Of a stretch of DNA of 15,433 nt, positions 12,836 to 15,433 are shown piece by piece (the stretch's first letter is position 1; each line of letters starts with the position of its first letter). The notes beneath the pieces were generated by a model. That model ran no database searches. It was not told where the DNA came from and saw only the letters and a program-made list of their open reading frames with translations. Origin of the DNA: DATJOJ01 sp035507035 (GTDB lineage: Bacteria > Acidobacteriota > Terriglobia > Terriglobales > Acidobacteriaceae); the NCBI GenBank assembly GCA_035507035.1, contig DATJOJ010000005.1:1-15433 (forward strand). The letters are read 5' to 3'. Position numbers and translations under genes: made by a program.

Positions 12836-14878
12836 TTAGCTATCGGCTTTGCCCGATGAATCTTCATCTTGTTCGTTCTCTTCTGGTGCATCGTCCTTTA
12901 GTTTTTTCTCGACTGATTCTTCCTCATCCGGCTGGGCATTGACTTCCGCTGCTTTGCCAACGCCGGCTTCTTCCATCCGTAGCACACGCGCAACTGTCTG
13001 CGCGTCCAGCGCATGTTCGTCCTGATACTCCTCAATTGACATGCGCCCATCCCACCACGACCAGTTCATGGGAAATACATCCGGATCAAAGATCACCTGA
13101 TAGAAATGCCAAATTAGAATCGCGAGTGTCGCCAGGATCGCCTCATACAGATGAATTGTTAACGCAACGTCAATCCACCAACCCGCCAGCCATTTCGTAA
13201 CAATCACCTGGAACCATGCCATGAGCCCGGTGCAAGCCATGATCACCGTGCCCCAGGCAAGCGCCCAATATTCAAACTTCTCGCCGTAATTGAAGCGGCC
13301 AAAACGCGGCTTCTCGCGCGTAAGACCGAGATGGTAGCGAAGCGTCATCCCTAGGTCGCGCAGGTCTTTCTTCTCCGGCCATAATTCGACCAGCATCTTC
13401 CGTCCTTCGCGCGTCGCAAGCCCATAGACCACGTGATAGGCGGCCACACCGATCAGCGTGACCCCAGCAATCCGGTGCGCAATTCGCCGGAAATTTTCCG
13501 TGATCCCCATCCAATCGGCAACGGAAGAGAACGGAGCGATCAGCGCGAAGCCACTCAGCACCAGAACTGTGAAGCAGATGAACAAAATCCAATGCTGCAC
13601 CCGCTGATTCAACGTCATGCGCACAATCGTTGCCGCCTCGAGTTTCCTTCTGGCCAAGGCCTTGCTCCGCCAGATCACCGCGTTATGCGAAAGCATCGAA
13701 CCCACGAGAAAGAAAATGACGAAAATATAAAAATGCTTGATCCACACCACCACTACGGCGCCAAGTCCTGCACTCGGCGAACTTCCCGCATGGATCGGGA
13801 AGCGCGTGAACTTTTCGGTCGCGCCGGGATGGCACTGGCCACAAGTGGTGGCGAGATTTGCCTTATTGATCGTGGAGCGTGGATCAGTGGACGCAAGAAT
13901 CAGATGCGATCCGTGACAGCTGGCGCAATTCGCAACCACAGTCGAACCCAAGCGGGAAGCCAAGCCATGATAACTTTCGCGATAGCTGGCGACTCTTCCG
14001 CCGGGAACGCCGAATTCCCGGGTCAATCGCACGTCTTGGTGGCAGCGCGAGCAGGTGATTTGCGCCAAGGCTTGCGCCGAAACCGATGACGAAGGATTCC
14101 CCGGCGCCTGGATGGTATGAATCCCGTGGCAGTCGGTGCAAACCGGCGCCAGCCAATTCCCGCGCGCGATCGCTTGCCCATGCACGCTCTGGACGTATTG
14201 TTCACTTTGCTGCGCGTGGCACTTTCCGCAGGTTGCTGGAACATTGAATTTAAAAATCGATGACTTAGGATCGCCCGCCATGAGAATGTCGTGCGACCCG
14301 TGGCAATCGGTGCAGACTGCGGCTTTTTGCGATCCCGCCGAAACCGCCCGCCCATGAACGCTCTGCTCGTATGAGAAGAAAACTTGCGTGCTGAGCCCAC
14401 TCGCGCTCATCACGAAACTTTGTTCGTGGCACCTTCCACAGGTTATCGGAATGTTGGAGTGAAAGATCTTCGAGGCGGGATCGGTTGCCGGAAGAATCGC
14501 ATGCGCATCTCCATGACAATTCACGCAGCCGGCCGCGAGTCTGTTCCCCCGCGCGGCCGCTTTGCCGTGCACACTTTGCGCATAGGCGGCCTGCTCATCC
14601 GCGTGGCACGACCCGCATTTGGGCATCGCCAAACCCGGGTTGTGCGGGATGGATTTAACGTCACTGTGACAATCGGTGCAGCCAAGAACGCCGTGCGCGG
14701 ACTTTTGAAATGCCGGCTCGCCGACGAAAAGACTGACGGTCTTCCCATTAATCGTCGCAGTTAAGGATTGATCGCTGTGACATGCAAGACAATCCGAATT
14801 CTGCAGCGGCGCACCAAGACTCAGCGGTGCTCCCGTCCCCAACAGCAGACACAATACGACTATCGGTCGTAGCCACAT
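12836..14878 (-). CDS. Inner-membrane 11-heme cytochrome c / b-type cytochrome fusion (CbcL-like quinone oxidoreductase)
   Basis: 680 residues in four parts. (1) Signal peptide to about residue 23. (2) Periplasmic cytochrome with eleven CXXCH sites starting at 30, 67, 88, 118, 147, 189, 217, 247, 276, 318 and 346; the last eight form four tandem diheme modules. (3) Five predicted helices at about 372-398, 427-449, 468-488, 538-560 and 572-597. NQRVQHWILFICF resembles the first helix of FdnI/HydC-type cytochrome b, and His429, His482, His576 and His591 could ligate two b hemes. (4) An acidic cytoplasmic tail, about 650-680. Positive loops place the C-terminus inside. The order (multiheme c then FdnI/HydC-type b) is that of Geobacter CbcL, which links menaquinol to periplasmic cytochromes for low-potential acceptors. 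CbcL itself is reported with nine c hemes, so this is CbcL-like, not a proven orthologue. It is transcribed apart from the decaheme operon, with a TATAAT box at 14941-14946. Confidence 0.88.
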   Translation of the reverse strand: MWLRPIVVLCLLLGTGAPLSLGAPLQNSDCLACHSDQSLTATINGKTVSLFVGEPAFQKSAHGVLGCTDCHSDVKSIPHNPGLAMPKCGSCHADEQAAYAQSVHGKAAARGNRLAAGCVNCHGDAHAILPATDPASKIFHSNIPITCGRCHEQSFVMSASGLSTQVFFSYEQSVHGRAVSAGSQKAAVCTDCHGSHDILMAGDPKSSIFKFNVPATCGKCHAQQSEQYVQSVHGQAIARGNWLAPVCTDCHGIHTIQAPGNPSSSVSAQALAQITCSRCHQDVRLTREFGVPGGRVASYRESYHGLASRLGSTVVANCASCHGSHLILASTDPRSTINKANLATTCGQCHPGATEKFTRFPIHAGSSPSAGLGAVVVVWIKHFYIFVIFFLVGSMLSHNAVIWRSKALARRKLEAATIVRMTLNQRVQHWILFICFTVLVLSGFALIAPFSSVADWMGITENFRRIAHRIAGVTLIGVAAYHVVYGLATREGRKMLVELWPEKKDLRDLGMTLRYHLGLTREKPRFGRFNYGEKFEYWALAWGTVIMACTGLMAWFQVIVTKWLAGWWIDVALTIHLYEAILATLAILIWHFYQVIFDPDVFPMNWSWWDGRMSIEEYQDEHALDAQTVARVLRMEEAGVGKAAEVNAQPDEEESVEKKLKDDAPEENEQDEDSSGKADS

Positions 14879-14940
14879 GGCAAGCTGCTTGTAGCGGTCT
14901 TGGCTGCGAGGATCGGGACCGCCAACGCGCGATTGCGAAC

Positions 14941-14946
14941 ATTATA
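14941..14946 (-). promoter_or_regulatory. -10 box of the cytochrome b/c fusion gene
   Basis: A perfect TATAAT on the minus strand, 62 bp before the ATG at 14878, predicting a leader of about 56 nt. The -35 region at normal spacing is CGCGTG and matches poorly, so an activator or another sigma factor may assist. Confidence 0.5.
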
Positions 14947-14949
14947 TGT

Positions 14950-14969
14950 CGCGTGTAAAGTCGCACGCG
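14950..14969. promoter_or_regulatory. Inverted repeat (candidate operator) next to the -10 box
   Basis: CGCGTG (14950-14955) and CACGCG (14964-14969) form a perfect 6-bp inverted repeat with an 8-bp spacer, three bases from the -10 box and covering the -35 position. A regulator bound here would touch RNA polymerase. The regulator is unknown. Confidence 0.4.
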
Positions 14970-15065
14970 GAACTTGCCAGTTGCGCCAATCATTACCGTT
15001 GCGGAGCGCGTTGCGTTAAATTTTGCTAACCTGACTATTCGCTCAGTAAATCTTCTCCATCGTTC

Positions 15066-15083
15066 GAGCGGGCCGTCCCGCTC
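15066..15083 (+). other. Leader hairpin before the prolyl oligopeptidase gene
   Basis: GAGCGGG (15066-15072) pairs perfectly with CCCGCTC (15077-15083) around a 4-nt loop, 7 nt before the GAGGTGG ribosome binding site. A weak promoter candidate (TTGCTA 15023-15028, TAAATC 15047-15052, 18-bp spacing) would put it in the mRNA leader, where it could affect translation or stability. Confidence 0.4.
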
Positions 15084-15100
15084 CACAACTGAGGTGGTTC

Positions 15101-15433
15101 ATGGCAGGAGGCGCTCGTTTGCTGCTAATTGCTCTCCTTCTTCTTTTCTTGTTCGCGGTTTTCGCGGACGCAAGCGCGTCCGATGCGGCGTCGGCAGCTT
15201 CACCGGCAGTAACCGGCCCTCCTGTGGCCGAGCAGAAACCGGTGGTGGACGATCTCTACGGCCACAAAATTACCGATCTCTACCGCTGGCTTGAAAACGG
15301 CAGCAGCCCGGAGACGCATAAGTGGGTCGACGAAGAAAATACTTACACCCGCAGCCTACTCGATCCGCTTCCCGAAAGAGAGCAAATTCGCGAACGCCTG
15401 ACCCAGCTGCTTTCGATCGGCACTCTCGGTGCG
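15101..15433 (+). CDS. Prolyl oligopeptidase family (S9A) secreted serine peptidase, N-terminal part
   Basis: The reading frame from ATG 15101 stays open for 111 codons to the window end, so only the N-terminus is present. GAGGTGG at 15091-15097 serves as ribosome binding site, 3 nt from the ATG. Residues 1-26 form a signal peptide (LLLIALLLLFLFAVFA, probable cut near ADA or ASA), implying periplasmic or secreted location. The sequence then matches the start of the S9A propeller domain: PVVDDLYGHKITDLYRWLEN, then SPETHKWVDEEN.YTRSLLD and LPEREQIRERL, close to the family pattern D.YRWLE...SPE...W...N..T...L. The Ser-Asp-His triad would lie in the C-terminal hydrolase domain outside the window. 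Function: cleavage after proline in short peptides, probably nutrient peptide turnover. It is divergent from the cytochrome genes and probably unrelated to them. Confidence 0.85.
   Translation, partial: MAGGARLLLIALLLLFLFAVFADASASDAASAASPAVTGPPVAEQKPVVDDLYGHKITDLYRWLENGSSPETHKWVDEENTYTRSLLDPLPEREQIRERLTQLLSIGTLGA

Noticed and set aside
13433..14089. Plus-strand open frame (218 codons) opposite the cytochrome b/c fusion
   Set aside because: Antisense to heme sites and membrane helices; composition (many His, Arg, Asn) is that of a shadow frame.
1..15433. tRNA, rRNA, CRISPR array, transposase or attachment sites
   Set aside because: I saw no clover-leaf, rRNA core sequence, regularly spaced repeats, transposase motif or terminal inverted repeats anywhere in the window.

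Overview
The window looks like a chromosomal segment of a Gram-negative soil or sediment bacterium, most likely Acidobacteriota (Terriglobia/Koribacter-like). The evidence is a very large Oar-type TonB-dependent receptor with an N-terminal carboxypeptidase-regulatory-like domain, its plug and C-terminal motifs, a long all-TPR periplasmic protein, and a DmsE/MtrB-type cytochrome-porin pair. The lineage is inferred from protein style alone; there is no rRNA or marker gene here.

Layout. 1-412: non-coding region with a possible promoter and two small hairpins. 413-1285 (+): a general-stress-17M-like domain fused to a STAS domain. 1286-1403: convergent gap with several hairpins. Everything from 1404 to 14878 is on the minus strand. 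In transcription order it is: an 11-heme cytochrome c fused to a b-type membrane domain (14878-12836, CbcL-like); a 317 bp gap with a near-consensus CRP-type palindrome and a -10 box; a decaheme DmsE/MtrA-type cytochrome (12518-11505); an MtrB/PioB-type outer-membrane barrel (11425-8957); a small monoheme cytochrome c (8882-8550); a three-helix, seven-heme NapC/NirT-type cytochrome (8491-6959, ImcH-like); the Oar-like receptor (6800-3132); and a 15-repeat TPR protein (3023-1404). At the right edge a secreted prolyl oligopeptidase (S9A) starts divergently at 15101 (+) and runs off the window.

How the genes fit together. The core (6959-14878) has the parts of a trans-envelope electron conduit. 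Two different inner-membrane cytochromes could oxidise menaquinol, a periplasmic decaheme could accept the electrons, and a porin could carry that decaheme through the outer membrane. The soluble monoheme cytochrome is a possible shuttle. I count 29 c-type heme sites (28 CXXCH and one CX3CH) plus four histidines suited to two b hemes. No outer-surface cytochrome, terminal reductase or cytochrome maturation gene lies in the window. The acceptor (metal oxides, humics, an electrode, another cell, or a soluble compound such as a sulfoxide) therefore cannot be read from the sequence. The most notable features are the co-location of CbcL-like and ImcH-like entry points with an MtrAB-like conduit, and a CRP-like site placed as a class I activator site before the decaheme gene.
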